Assembly: GCA_905234595.1 (NCBI GenBank)
Contig: CAJOID010000037.1
Coordinates: 1 to 45,447 of the forward strand
Direction of reading: 5' to 3'
Source of the DNA: an uncultured Lachnospiraceae bacterium
Lineage (GTDB): Bacteria; Bacillota; Clostridia; Lachnospirales; Lachnospiraceae
DNA: 45,447 nt
The number at the start of each line of letters is the position of its first letter. The stretch's first letter is position 1. Made by a program: the position numbers and the translations under genes. The notes under the pieces are model-generated. The model did no database searches. It was not told the DNA's origin and was given only the letters and a program-made list of their open reading frames with translations. Below are positions 28,039-37,472 of the stretch, piece after piece.

Positions 28039-30050
28039 TTTAACACCTGTATATATGTCATGAGCGCCTCGGATCTGTCCTTGGTCACCACCATATAGCA
28101 GTCATACTCATGATTGTCATGATATGATGCGATGCGGTAGTAATCACCCATGCGCACTATATCGTTATACTTATGATACATCTCAACCTGCGAAGGGATC
28201 ATCTCACGATCCTCCTCGGGAATACGCGTCACATCAAGCTCATAACCGAAAGTTCCGGCCAGAGCCACATAGCCTCTTGTTCTGAACGGCGTGGTCCTGC
28301 CGAGCGCATGATTCGGACAGTCACTGATGTGTGCACCCATGGTCGAGAGCGGATATACCAGAGATGTGCCTTCCTGGATTGACAGCCTCTCTATGGCATC
28401 CGTGTCATCAGAGCACCAGATCTGCGGGCTGTAATACAGCATACCGGGATCGAAACGTGCTCCTCCGCCCGAGCAGTTCTCAAGGAGCAGATCCGGGAAT
28501 TCGGTGATCAGTCGCTCCTGAAGTTCATATACCCCGAGCATATACCGGTGGAAAAACTCACCCATACGCTCTGCCGGAAGTGTGGCACTGCCGATATCGG
28601 TCAGCTGCCTGTTCATATCCCATTTGACATATTCGATATTCGCACTGTGAAGAATGGTGCTCACCTGGTTATATGTGTAATCCACTACATCGGGTCTGGT
28701 CAGATCGAGCACATACTGATTGCGTGATCGGGCAGGTTCCCTGCCGTCTATGGCGATGGCCCAGTCGGGATGCGCCCTGTAGAGATCGGAGTCGGGTGAT
28801 ATCATCTCCGGTTCGAACCAGATACCGAACTTCATGCCGCGCTTATTTACCTCGTCCACGAGATATTTAAGCCCGCCTTTCAGTTTGGATTCATTTACTA
28901 TCCAGTCACCCAGGGAAGTGTTGTCATCCTCTCTGTATCCGAACCAGCCGTCATCCATGACCAGCATCTCTATGCCGAGCTTCGAAGCCTGGTCGGCGAT
29001 GGCGATCAGTTTGTCTGTGTCGAAATTAAAATATGTGGCCTCCCAGTTATTGATGAGGATAGGCCTCTTGCAGTCCTTATAGGGGCTTCTGATCAGATGC
29101 TGTCTGTACAGATCATGAAATGATCTGGTCATGCCGCCCAGGCCCTCCGACGAGTGGACCATCACCACTTCGGGAGCACAGAACTCCTCACCTGCCTTAA
29201 GCAGCCATGAGAAATCGATGGGATTGATACCCATCATGATACGTACCGAGTCGTACTGGTTGACATAACATTCCGCAAGGAAATTACCCGAATACACAAA
29301 CGAGAATCCGTACACCTCTCCCCGGTCCTGATTTGCATCATGCTCAAGTACTGCCATGAAGGGGTGATCCTGATGACTCGACTCGCCTCTGACGGAGTTG
29401 AGGCCCTGGAATCCCGTGGTGAGCGGTCTTCTGTTGATACGTCTCTCTCTGGCCCATGAACCGTGCAATGTGATCAGATCATAGTTCTCATTATCCATAT
29501 CGACCGAGGCGCTCAGCACTCTGGTTAGGTATATATCATCACTTCCGCTGTTAATGACATTTACCGAACGTGCTATGGCATCGGTATCCTCGAATGCCGT
29601 ATAGCTGAGTATCACATCCAGCTTAAGGTCCTTATCCGTACACTTAAGGAGAAGCGTGGAACATACGTCATCTCCTCCGAATGTGGCCGGAAGTCCGGGA
29701 AGTGAAGGTTTACCCTGTACTATCTCATGGGATACATAGCGAAGCTGAAGTGCGGAATTTCCTCCGACTGTCCTGACAGATATCGCATCATCCCTGAAAT
29801 CACCGACACCGTGAGTCGGATACTCCATCGGAAAAGTATCCAGAAATGAAGTCCTGTCTCTGCCGTTTTTGGAAGGGACAAACGGTCCTTCACCGGTCCT
29901 CATAAGATAACCTATGTTATGATCAGCTATGCGCGGCCCGTAGTATGCATGCCCGATGAATCCCTCATCATCCACGATCCCGATAACATATGTGGATGAA
30001 CCGGTATCCAGTTTGAACAGTCTTTCTTTGTCGTAATATGCTATGCTCAT
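27927..30050 (-). CDS. Alpha-galactosidase, GH36 family (C-terminus out of frame)
   Basis: The frame encodes 707 residues of a GH36 alpha-galactosidase. The catalytic nucleophile is in [14 protein letters not shown] (about residue 470) and the acid/base in [12 protein letters not shown] (about 540); MDDGWFGYR and [16 protein letters not shown] are also family-typical. There is no signal peptide, so it acts in the cytoplasm on imported alpha-galactosides (melibiose, raffinose type). After residue 671 the frame leaves the expected sequence and ends in a basic tail, while the family's C-terminus continues in the -1 frame (separate entry). A GGGAGAAG precedes the ATG. The gene follows the sugar-sensor/GGDEF gene by 18 bases. 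Confidence 0.92.
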   Translation of the reverse strand: MSIAYYDKERLFKLDTGSSTYVIGIVDDEGFIGHAYYGPRIADHNIGYLMRTGEGPFVPSKNGRDRTSFLDTFPMEYPTHGVGDFRDDAISVRTVGGNSALQLRYVSHEIVQGKPSLPGLPATFGGDDVCSTLLLKCTDKDLKLDVILSYTAFEDTDAIARSVNVINSGSDDIYLTRVLSASVDMDNENYDLITLHGSWARERRINRRPLTTGFQGLNSVRGESSHQDHPFMAVLEHDANQDRGEVYGFSFVYSGNFLAECYVNQYDSVRIMMGINPIDFSWLLKAGEEFCAPEVVMVHSSEGLGGMTRSFHDLYRQHLIRSPYKDCKRPILINNWEATYFNFDTDKLIAIADQASKLGIEMLVMDDGWFGYREDDNTSLGDWIVNESKLKGGLKYLVDEVNKRGMKFGIWFEPEMISPDSDLYRAHPDWAIAIDGREPARSRNQYVLDLTRPDVVDYTYNQVSTILHSANIEYVKWDMNRQLTDIGSATLPAERMGEFFHRYMLGVYELQERLITEFPDLLLENCSGGGARFDPGMLYYSPQIWCSDDTDAIERLSIQEGTSLVYPLSTMGAHISDCPNHALGRTTPFRTRGYVALAGTFGYELDVTRIPEEDREMIPSQVEMYHKYNDIVRMGDYYRIASYHDNHEYDCYMVVTKDRSEALMTYIQVLNRINYHSRRNTASHMWMWRIRQRRAMIRTVHIQVRCS

Positions 30051-30068
30051 AGTCTTCTCCCGAAATGA

Positions 30069-32333
30069 TCAGTCCTTGGCTGTCTTCTTGCTTCTCTTCT
30101 GCTTCTCCCTGTAGAGATCTTCATCTGCGAGCGCCAGCGCTTCCTCCAGCGTCATGGCAGAATCCTCTATCCTGAATATACCGACGGATGCGTTGACATT
30201 GTACGGTTTGTCGCTTGACCTGTTAAACTCGTCAAAACTGTTACGCAACATACTCTTGATATTCTCGGGCTCCTCCGATCCGCGTACTATACAGGCGAAC
30301 TCATCTCCGCCTATCCTGCCGATAACTCCCGCGGCATCTCCCAAAGCTTCTTTGAGTGTCGTGGCTATCCTGATCAGAGCGAAGTCACCGTCATCATGGC
30401 CGTATCTGTCGTTTACTATCTTCAGATTATCCATGTCAACATACAATACCAGATAGTTCTCACCCCCGGCCAGTCCACCTTTGAGGAAATCTTCGGCCGC
30501 TTCATAGAACCCGCGTCTGTTATATATGCCTGTCATCTGGTCGATCCTGGACAGGTTATCCAGAATGATATTATTACGCTTCAGTACATCATTGGTCTGC
30601 TCGAGCTGGTCCATGATCTCCTGCGCTCTGGACAGCACGTGCAGCATCCTGTATGCGGCAGAGAGCTGATTGACCAGGATCTCACCGTTATCCAGGACCT
30701 GTGAGCTGACATCACACAGTATATAGCCGTATATCTCATCCGTTGAATACAACGGAAGCATGGTCATGCTGTATCTGTCCTCCCCCATATAGCTGTTGCA
30801 ATACAGATCGTATATGGAAGTCTTCTGGTTGGGTGCGGTTATGTTCCTGACCTCGCCGTCCTTCATCACGGCTTTGAGGAAGAAATACTCCGGCATCTCC
30901 ATCGTCTCGCCGTCCAGATGTACTACCGGCTTCTCAAGCATATACAGATAAGCATTTCTGATGCCCATATAAGTCAGGTTCTTGAGCGGTATCGAATAGT
31001 TCTGGTCATAACCGTTCTCAAACTGCATGATGTCCCGTGCAACCATCTTGATGGAGAAATCCATGGACTGGTTGGTCTCCACGATCTCACGGATAGACTC
31101 CTGCTGCTTGGCTATGAGCATCTTGAAGACATCACCGTATGCCTGACGGACCTCCTTACGGTCCTGCCGGCGTTCCTCGCCTGCCGATATCCTGGCATAT
31201 ATCTCATCCATCACATCCATGAGAGTCTCCATATCGGCATACATGAGTATTCCCGTATCCAGGCCCTCCTGAAAATCCGCCTTCAGCTGTTCGTGAAGGA
31301 ATATATCCTTCTCACGTGCCGCCATCAGCGACATACAGTCACGGATAACCTTTTTATAAGCCTTATACTCTGTGCCTCTGGCACCCTGAAGCCTGTAGAA
31401 TACCTTGTTATACAAAGCTTTGATCCGGTCGGTATCCATATCCTCCAGATCGAAGTGCTCTGCTTCGGGGCCGAACGAGTCCCTCCTGACCAGCATGGTA
31501 TCCAGGGATCTGCTCGGGGTCTTACGTCCTCTGATCAGATTAAGAGCCATATCAAATGCCTGTCTGGACAATTCCATGGGGTCTGCCCAGATACTGGACA
31601 ATGACGGTCTCATCTGACCCGCTACTCTGGAATTATCATATCCGAGTACATATACGTCCCTGCCCGGAGTGAGATCCCTTTCTTCCAGAACCTCATACAG
31701 AGCTACCGCACACTCGTCATTAACGCAGAATATGGCTTCCACATCGGGATTATTGTCAAGCAGTTCTCTGCATTGCTCATGACAGTGTCTGGTCAGATCA
31801 CCTTCTATATAGTTTTTGTCGGTAAAGGTGATCCTTCTCCTCGCCAGTGTCTGAACCAGTGCTTCCCTGCGCTCCACGCAGTCCGTATTGGCCAGAGGGC
31901 CTCCCAGCATGGCGAACTTCGTACATTCCTTTACGTCCAGCAGATACTCCACTCCGGCTTCGATACCCTTGAAATTGTCATAACATATGCAGGATTTGCC
32001 GGACTGTTTGCTCGCGACGAGCACGCAGGGGATCTCGTCATATTTATGCACAAACTCTTCGATCTTGCCGCGACTGGAATAATTGCCTATGCAATCCGCC
32101 GCTATGACCACGGCATCAACGTTGTCCTCTATGACCAGATCATAGAGGGTATTGTACTGAAATTCATATCTCGTCTCGGCAGACTGAGGCCTGTCCATGA
32201 ATTTACCGGGAAGGAATACGAGATTCACATCTTCCTCCTCGGCTCTCTGCAGTGCACCGAGTTCGATCTCCTTGCAATAGTAATCTCCAAGCTCATGGAT
32301 CAGATATGCTATTACATATTTACCATTCTTCAT
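30069..32333 (-). CDS. Cytoplasmic sugar-binding-protein-like sensor fused to GGDEF diguanylate cyclase
   Basis: The 754-residue protein has no signal peptide or membrane helix. Residues 1-280 look like the ligand-binding core of LacI/PurR repressors without the DNA-binding helix-turn-helix (AVVIAADCIGN, then EAIFCVNDECAVALYEVLEERDL, then VLGYDNSRVAGQMRPSLSSI). A long mostly helical and GAF-like middle follows, and residues about 585-750 are a GGDEF domain with QMTGIYNRRGFY and an intact GGDEF at 675-679. The RxxD inhibitory site is absent. Inferred role: making c-di-GMP in response to a cytoplasmic sugar or related ligand. It lies five bases from rsgA and 18 from the alpha-galactosidase gene, so a galactoside ligand is conceivable. 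AGGAG precedes the ATG. Confidence 0.88.
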   Translation of the reverse strand: MKNGKYVIAYLIHELGDYYCKEIELGALQRAEEEDVNLVFLPGKFMDRPQSAETRYEFQYNTLYDLVIEDNVDAVVIAADCIGNYSSRGKIEEFVHKYDEIPCVLVASKQSGKSCICYDNFKGIEAGVEYLLDVKECTKFAMLGGPLANTDCVERREALVQTLARRRITFTDKNYIEGDLTRHCHEQCRELLDNNPDVEAIFCVNDECAVALYEVLEERDLTPGRDVYVLGYDNSRVAGQMRPSLSSIWADPMELSRQAFDMALNLIRGRKTPSRSLDTMLVRRDSFGPEAEHFDLEDMDTDRIKALYNKVFYRLQGARGTEYKAYKKVIRDCMSLMAAREKDIFLHEQLKADFQEGLDTGILMYADMETLMDVMDEIYARISAGEERRQDRKEVRQAYGDVFKMLIAKQQESIREIVETNQSMDFSIKMVARDIMQFENGYDQNYSIPLKNLTYMGIRNAYLYMLEKPVVHLDGETMEMPEYFFLKAVMKDGEVRNITAPNQKTSIYDLYCNSYMGEDRYSMTMLPLYSTDEIYGYILCDVSSQVLDNGEILVNQLSAAYRMLHVLSRAQEIMDQLEQTNDVLKRNNIILDNLSRIDQMTGIYNRRGFYEAAEDFLKGGLAGGENYLVLYVDMDNLKIVNDRYGHDDGDFALIRIATTLKEALGDAAGVIGRIGGDEFACIVRGSEEPENIKSMLRNSFDEFNRSSDKPYNVNASVGIFRIEDSAMTLEEALALADEDLYREKQKRSKKTAKD

Positions 32334-32337
32334 ATGA

Positions 32338-33222
32338 TCAGTATCTCCTGACTCGCTTAAGTTCCTCGTAAAAACGTTTATAACGGTTATAGCGCAGTAT
32401 GGATATCTCTCCGGCCTGTGCTGCCTCCGCTACGCGGCATCCGGGCTCGTGAGTATGCGAACATCCGGAAAACCTGCATTCGGACGCAAACTCTGCAAAC
32501 TCGGGGTACATATCTCCCAGTTCCTCAGGCAGCATGTTATCAATGCTGTAAGAAGTGAATCCCGGAGTATCAACTATGAAACTTCCGGCGGTGATGACCA
32601 GGATCTCGGCATGTCTGGTGGTGTGCCGGCCACGTCCGAGCTTATCTGATATAACGCTCGTTTTCATATCCGCATCGGGACATATCCTATTAATAAAAGA
32701 CGACTTTCCCGCACCGCTTGGTCCAGCTATCGCGGTAGTATGTCCGATCAGAGCCTGTCTGAGTTCAGCAATTCCATCGCCGGTTCTGACACATACTTCA
32801 TATACCGGATATCCGGCCTGCTCAAATCCTTCCCGCTCGCTTACCAGGTCCTGAGCCGAGTCATATTCCAGATCCGACTTATTAAAGACGATGAGTGAGT
32901 CAATGCCGGTCTTTTCCATGGTGATCAGGAGTCTGTCTATCAGACCCATATCCGGCTTGGGATCATTACGTGCGAAGAAAATTAGAGCCCGGTCCACATT
33001 GGCTAAAGCCGGACGGATCAGGCTGTTTGACCGGGGCAGGATATCCTCTATGCTGCCCTCATGTGCTTCTATATCCGTAACACTGATATCGACGTTATCG
33101 CCTACGAGCGGAGTGATACCGCGGCTGCGGAATACACCTCTGGCCTTACACTCGTATAACGTCCCATCTTCACCATAGACATAATAGAAACCGGCTATCC
33201 CCTTGACGATCTTACCCTGCAT
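32338..33222 (-). CDS. rsgA: Ribosome small-subunit-dependent GTPase RsgA
   Basis: RsgA is a circularly permuted GTPase that assists late 30S maturation. In the 294-residue protein the G motifs come in permuted order: NKSD (G4, about 118-121), GPSGAGKSSFIN (G1, about 169-180), DTPGF (G3, about 217-221). An N-terminal OB-fold region precedes them, and the C-terminal zinc site is CRFSGCSHTHEPGC. Position directly after prkC is the standard Firmicutes arrangement. Confidence 0.97.
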   Translation of the reverse strand: MQGKIVKGIAGFYYVYGEDGTLYECKARGVFRSRGITPLVGDNVDISVTDIEAHEGSIEDILPRSNSLIRPALANVDRALIFFARNDPKPDMGLIDRLLITMEKTGIDSLIVFNKSDLEYDSAQDLVSEREGFEQAGYPVYEVCVRTGDGIAELRQALIGHTTAIAGPSGAGKSSFINRICPDADMKTSVISDKLGRGRHTTRHAEILVITAGSFIVDTPGFTSYSIDNMLPEELGDMYPEFAEFASECRFSGCSHTHEPGCRVAEAAQAGEISILRYNRYKRFYEELKRVRRY

Positions 33223-33227
33223 AGGTA

Positions 33228-35525
33228 CTACTCTGCCTCAAAAGTAAGTTCTCTGGTAACCGTCTTCTCGTAATTCTGAGCCGGGGTCGTAGTAGTCTCT
33301 CCGGTCTCGGGATCGGTCACGGTCACTTCCTCCGTGCTGACTGTGAAGATATATGTAACAGTACCCGTTGCCGAATTTATACCCGTATAATTCACATCCA
33401 ACGGGAATGATGTCGTGGTGGTGCTGAGCAGCGATGTCCCGTCAGCCGTAGTGATCATAACCTGGACAAACATACCGCTCTGATACTCCGGATCCTCCGT
33501 AGGCGCGGTAATGGAACCGGAATAATGATATGTGGCCGACTTGGGGCCGATACTTACACGCAGGTCGACAACAGTACCCTTATCAACAAACGAACCCGCG
33601 GCTACAGACTGATAGCACACGTTCCCCTCCAGAGAGGGATCATCATTATTGGTCTCCGAAATGGTACCCATGTTTAATCCGCTCTCCGTCAGGATCGCCA
33701 TGGCGTCCATCTCGGACTTGCCGATAACACTCGGTACACTGATCTTATCGGAAGCAGTGCCTCCGGATGATACCGTGATCATGATGGTACTTCCGGCGGG
33801 AGCATATGTATCACCCTCGGGTGACTGACTGATGACATTACCCTTTTCCACGGTGGCACTCTCCGCCTGCAGGATAGATACCTGGAATCCGTGCTGTTCA
33901 AGATTTGAGCGTGCTTCTGCCTGTGACAGTCCCGTTACGGCCGGTACGAGCACACCGTCGGTGCTCTGTGCCACGGTCAGAACCACCGTATCTCCCTCAG
34001 CAAGCTCGGAACCCGCCGGAACGCTGGCAGATATGACAGTCCCTTCTTCATACTGCAGGCTGGTCTCATATTCTATCTGAGGTGTCAGGCCCAGATCGAT
34101 GAGGACCTTTTTCGCATCATCAAGCTTCGCGCCCACGATACCGTCGGGCATGGTGATAACGGTGCCTGCGCTCTCCTCTGTTTCATCCGCACCTGCGCCG
34201 GATCCGCCTATGAAGCCGGTGACACGTCCCAGTATCAGCAGGACTACCAGACCTACGATCACGGCACCCACAACCACGAGGACAGTGGTCAGTCTGTCAC
34301 CTACACTGCCTTCATCATCATCTTCATCGTCTTCATCCTCATCATATGGATCATCGTCGTACTTCTCCGCTTCGTAACGGCGTCTTCTGAAGTCTTCCTT
34401 CTCCATCCTGTCCCTGGTCGCATCTCTTGACGTCCTGACAGGTGTTTTGGATGATTTCGAACCGGACTTTGATCCGGATTTCGATTTGGACTTGGTGCTG
34501 CCGGACTTTGATCCGGATTTGGAAGATGATTCCTGCTTCTTCCTGCGCTCGCGCTCTTCTTTCTCTATATCTTCCTTAAGGGCTACTCCGCCTACCAGAT
34601 CGGCACGTTCTGCCGAAGCGTTCCTGATCTTCTTCACGTCATCATCGGTGATGTTACGTGTGGCGGCATCTTCATCGGGATCGGTGATCCTGACGAAATC
34701 GCCCTCGGGATCTACAAGTGACTTCTTCAGATCGGCGATGACCTCTCCCATCGACTGATATCTGCGGTCCGGAGACTTCTGGCAGCACTTGAGCACTATC
34801 TGCTCCACACTGTATGGAATGTCATCCGCATAGTCTGACGGGTAAGGCAGAGCCTCCTGGATATGCTTGATGGCTATGGCCACGGTGGTATCTCCGTTAA
34901 AAGGGACCCTGCCGGTCAGCATCTCAAACATGGTGATACCCAGACTGTATATATCGGACCTCTCATCCGAGAAACCGCCTCTGGCCTGCTCGGGAGATGT
35001 ATAATGAACACTGCCCATTACGTTGGAGCTTACGGTGTTGTTGGTTGCTGCCTTGGCTATACCGAAGTCGGTAACCTTGACTTTGCCTTCCTTGGAGATA
35101 ATGGTATTCTGCGGCTTGATATCTCTGTGGATGATATGGTTGTTATGAGCCGCCTCGATACCGTTGGATATCTGGATGGCTATGCTGACAGCCTCTTTGG
35201 CCGAGAGTCTGACCTTTTTCTCAATATACTTCTTGAGAGTGATACCCTCAACGAGCTCCATGACTATATAATGGATGCCGCCCTCGCTTCCTACATCGTA
35301 TACATTGACGATATTAGGGTGCATGAGTCCGGCAGCAGCCTGGGCCTCCGTACGGAATTTGTTAACGAAATTGTTGTTCTCCGAAAATTCCTGTTTAAGG
35401 ACCTTGACTGCTATATTTCTGTTCAGCTTATGATCTTTTGCCTTGTAGACATCCGACATGCCGCCGGTGCCTATCTTCTCGAGGATCTCGTATCTGTCCC
35501 CGAGCATCATTCCTATTTTGATCAT
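33228..35525 (-). CDS. prkC: PASTA-domain serine/threonine protein kinase PrkC/Stk1
   Basis: This membrane kinase senses cell-wall fragments and phosphorylates cytoplasmic targets. The 765-residue protein has a Hanks-type kinase domain (1-275) with IGTGGMSDVYKA, the ATP-binding lysine Lys41, HRDIKPQN and DFGIAKA. A basic and then acidic linker follows: Ser/Lys/Gly repeats (SKSGSKSGS) at about 335-360 and a run of Asp/Glu before the membrane helix at about 410-435. Outside are three PASTA repeats (about 450-650) and a Thr-rich tail domain. It starts nine bases after the phosphatase gene prpC. Confidence 0.96.
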   Translation of the reverse strand: MIKIGMMLGDRYEILEKIGTGGMSDVYKAKDHKLNRNIAVKVLKQEFSENNNFVNKFRTEAQAAAGLMHPNIVNVYDVGSEGGIHYIVMELVEGITLKKYIEKKVRLSAKEAVSIAIQISNGIEAAHNNHIIHRDIKPQNTIISKEGKVKVTDFGIAKAATNNTVSSNVMGSVHYTSPEQARGGFSDERSDIYSLGITMFEMLTGRVPFNGDTTVAIAIKHIQEALPYPSDYADDIPYSVEQIVLKCCQKSPDRRYQSMGEVIADLKKSLVDPEGDFVRITDPDEDAATRNITDDDVKKIRNASAERADLVGGVALKEDIEKEERERRKKQESSSKSGSKSGSTKSKSKSGSKSGSKSSKTPVRTSRDATRDRMEKEDFRRRRYEAEKYDDDPYDEDEDDEDDDEGSVGDRLTTVLVVVGAVIVGLVVLLILGRVTGFIGGSGAGADETEESAGTVITMPDGIVGAKLDDAKKVLIDLGLTPQIEYETSLQYEEGTVISASVPAGSELAEGDTVVLTVAQSTDGVLVPAVTGLSQAEARSNLEQHGFQVSILQAESATVEKGNVISQSPEGDTYAPAGSTIMITVSSGGTASDKISVPSVIGKSEMDAMAILTESGLNMGTISETNNDDPSLEGNVCYQSVAAGSFVDKGTVVDLRVSIGPKSATYHYSGSITAPTEDPEYQSGMFVQVMITTADGTSLLSTTTTSFPLDVNYTGINSATGTVTYIFTVSTEEVTVTDPETGETTTTPAQNYEKTVTRELTFEAE
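34462..34520 (-). repeat. 20-bp direct repeat coding the Ser/Lys/Gly linker of PrkC
   Basis: The same 20-base sequence occurs at 34462-34481 and 34501-34520. It encodes the KSGSKSG linker repeats of the kinase. Being in frame, copy-number changes would only lengthen or shorten the linker. Confidence 0.8.
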
Positions 35526-35534
35526 GAGTATTCC

Positions 35535-36269
35535 TTACTGCTCCGCAAACGGTTCTATCAGAACAACGGAGATGTTATCCCGGCCTCCGTTCTCGTTTGC
35601 CATATCCACAAGTCTGTGGGCACGGTCTCTCAGCGTACCCTCAGAACATATAACGTCTTTGATATCTTCATCATCTGCCATATTGGTCATACCGTCAGAG
35701 CACAGCATTATGACATCGCCCTGTCCTATGCTTACCCTGAACAGGTCCACGTCTATCTCCGCCATGGCTCCCACGGCTCTGGTTATGATGTTCTTATCCG
35801 GGTGATTGCGGGCCTTGGACCTCTCCAGTCCGCCCATCTGAACCATCTCTTCGACCAGGGAATGGTCCACGGATACCTGCTGTATCACATCGGAACAGAT
35901 ATATGCGCGACTGTCTCCGACATTGGCCACGAGCAGGTCATCACCGAGACATGTACAGGCCACGACCGTGGTTCCCATGCCTCTGCAGCCTTCACGAGTC
36001 TGAGCCTGTTGCCATATAGCCATATTGGCAGCCTTGATGGCTGTCTCCATAGCTACTTCGGGTGATACACCCTTCATGCTCTTGAGTTCTTCCTGGATAA
36101 CTCTGACACAGATCGCACTGGCGAGCTCTCCTGCGTTATGTCCTCCCATTCCGTCCGCTACGATATACAGATTGGGAAGGATGCCCACAGGGCCGTCAGA
36201 CACAAAGACTCTATCCTGATTCAATTGTCTACGCCGGCCTTTATCGGTCACACCGTAGGAATCGATCAT
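35535..36269 (-). CDS. prpC: PP2C-family protein phosphatase PrpC/Stp
   Basis: The 244-residue phosphatase reverses PrkC phosphorylation. PP2C metal-binding aspartates are visible in YIVADGMGGHNAGELAS (about 37-53), VGDSRAYI, LCSDGMTN and the C-terminal GGRDNISVVLIE. It overlaps the rlmN stop by ATGA and is followed by prkC, the conserved kinase/phosphatase pair. Confidence 0.97.
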   Translation of the reverse strand: MIDSYGVTDKGRRRQLNQDRVFVSDGPVGILPNLYIVADGMGGHNAGELASAICVRVIQEELKSMKGVSPEVAMETAIKAANMAIWQQAQTREGCRGMGTTVVACTCLGDDLLVANVGDSRAYICSDVIQQVSVDHSLVEEMVQMGGLERSKARNHPDKNIITRAVGAMAEIDVDLFRVSIGQGDVIMLCSDGMTNMADDEDIKDVICSEGTLRDRAHRLVDMANENGGRDNISVVLIEPFAEQ

Positions 36270-37321
36270 ACCTTATCTCCCAGATATCTCTTACGAAGTT
36301 GGCCGCAGGCTCCGTCTATATCCTGCCCCAATTCTCTTCTAATAGTAACATTTATTCCCTGTTTTTCAAGTTTATTTTTGAACGCGCGAACCCCGTCATC
36401 AGCTGTCGGAGCATATCCGCGCCCGGTCACGGGATTGACCGGGATCAGATTGACATGCGCACCCGTACGTTTGCACAGATCAGCCAGTTCAAGCACGCAC
36501 TTATCGGAGTCATTTACATCACGGGCCAGGGCATATTCATAGGTTATCCTCCGCCCCGTTTTGTCAAAATAGTATTTCGCTGCCTCAGTGATCTCGGCTA
36601 TCGAATACCGTTCGGCGATGGGCATCATGGTCTTCCTGATCTCATCATTGGGTGCATGCAGGGATATCGCCAGTGTCACTCCCGTACCGGCATCAGCAAA
36701 CTCTCTGATACGTTCGGTCAGACCGCAGGTGGATACCGTTATACTCCTCCTGCTTAAGTTATATCCTTCTTCGGATGTCAGTATCTGCAGGAAGGTTATC
36801 AGAGTATCGTAATTATCCATCGGCTCACCCATTCCCATGACAACCACATGAGAAATGCGCTCTTTAATATCGTTTGTTATTCTATATATCTGGTCCAGCA
36901 TCTCAGCCGGTGTCAGATTTCTGGTAAGTCCGTCCATCGTGGACGCACAGAACCGGCAGCCCATACGGCATCCCACCTGCGAGCTGACACATACGGTATT
37001 GCCGTACTTATATCTCATCAGGACGCTCTCTATGAGAGCTCCGTCCGGGAGTTTGAACAGATACTTACGGGTACCGTCACGCGACTCGCGGATGTCGACG
37101 GGGATGATCGCTGTTATGTCAACCGGTTCGGGGGCATCTGCATCACTTCCCCCGCGCAGTTTCTCTTTCAGAGCCTTCGGGATATTCGTCATATCATCGA
37201 GCGATGCGACGCACTTCCCATGCATCCACTGATAGAGCTGCTTCGCACGGAAAGCGGGCTCCCCGAGGGATGTGATGTATGTACTTAATTCGGTTATCGT
37301 GTATGATTTGATGTCCTGCAT
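36266..37321 (-). CDS. rlmN: 23S rRNA (adenine2503-C2)-methyltransferase RlmN
   Basis: RlmN is a radical-SAM enzyme that methylates A2503 of 23S rRNA and A37 of some tRNAs. From ATG 37321 (MQDIKSYTITEL) the protein has 351 residues. The Fe-S/SAM motif is CRMGCRFCAS (about 107-116), and the mechanistic cysteine near the C-terminus is in GACGQLR. An upstream in-frame ATG at 37357 would lie inside the structured repeat, so 37321, with GGAG 10 bases before it, is preferred. Confidence 0.96.
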   Translation of the reverse strand: MQDIKSYTITELSTYITSLGEPAFRAKQLYQWMHGKCVASLDDMTNIPKALKEKLRGGSDADAPEPVDITAIIPVDIRESRDGTRKYLFKLPDGALIESVLMRYKYGNTVCVSSQVGCRMGCRFCASTMDGLTRNLTPAEMLDQIYRITNDIKERISHVVVMGMGEPMDNYDTLITFLQILTSEEGYNLSRRSITVSTCGLTERIREFADAGTGVTLAISLHAPNDEIRKTMMPIAERYSIAEITEAAKYYFDKTGRRITYEYALARDVNDSDKCVLELADLCKRTGAHVNLIPVNPVTGRGYAPTADDGVRAFKNKLEKQGINVTIRRELGQDIDGACGQLRKRYLGDKV

Positions 37322-37334
37322 ATTAGTTGATCTC

Positions 37335-37472
37335 CGTGTCTCCAAGCATACATCCACCGCAAGTACGCTCTCGCTGCATACTCGCGTGCAGCGGTACTAA
37401 GATCGCTGAGGAACGCGATCTAAGGACCGGCCGCTCGGATGCTCTTGCGCTGGACATATGCTTGGAGACACG
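37335..37472. repeat. 138-nt structured inverted repeat between rsmB and rlmN
   Basis: Arms 37335-37363 and 37444-37472 pair at 26 of 29 positions: a perfect outer 16 bp (CGTGTCTCCAAGCATA on the left), two mismatches, 4 bp, one mismatch, 6 bp. Inside are two perfect 7-bp hairpins, CGCTGCA/TGCAGCG (37372-37393) and AGATCGC/GCGATCT (37400-37421), each with an eight-base loop. The element fills the gap exactly from the rsmB stop to just before the rlmN ribosome-binding site. As RNA it folds to a multi-branched structure; as DNA it resembles a small palindromic mobile element. I see no other copy in the window. Confidence 0.85.

Noticed and set aside
34462-34520. Possible microsatellite or phase-variable repeat in prkC
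   Set aside because: The two 20-base copies are in frame and encode a low-complexity linker; change in copy number would not switch the gene off.
34863-36065. Long plus-strand open frame (400 codons) opposite prkC and prpC
   Set aside because: Both genes underneath have complete conserved motifs on the minus strand; the plus frame shows no recognisable motif and is a codon-bias shadow.
37322-37357. RlmN starting at ATG 37357
   Set aside because: The extra 12 codons lie in one arm of the inverted repeat; ATG 37321 has a suitable GGAG and matches the family N-terminus.
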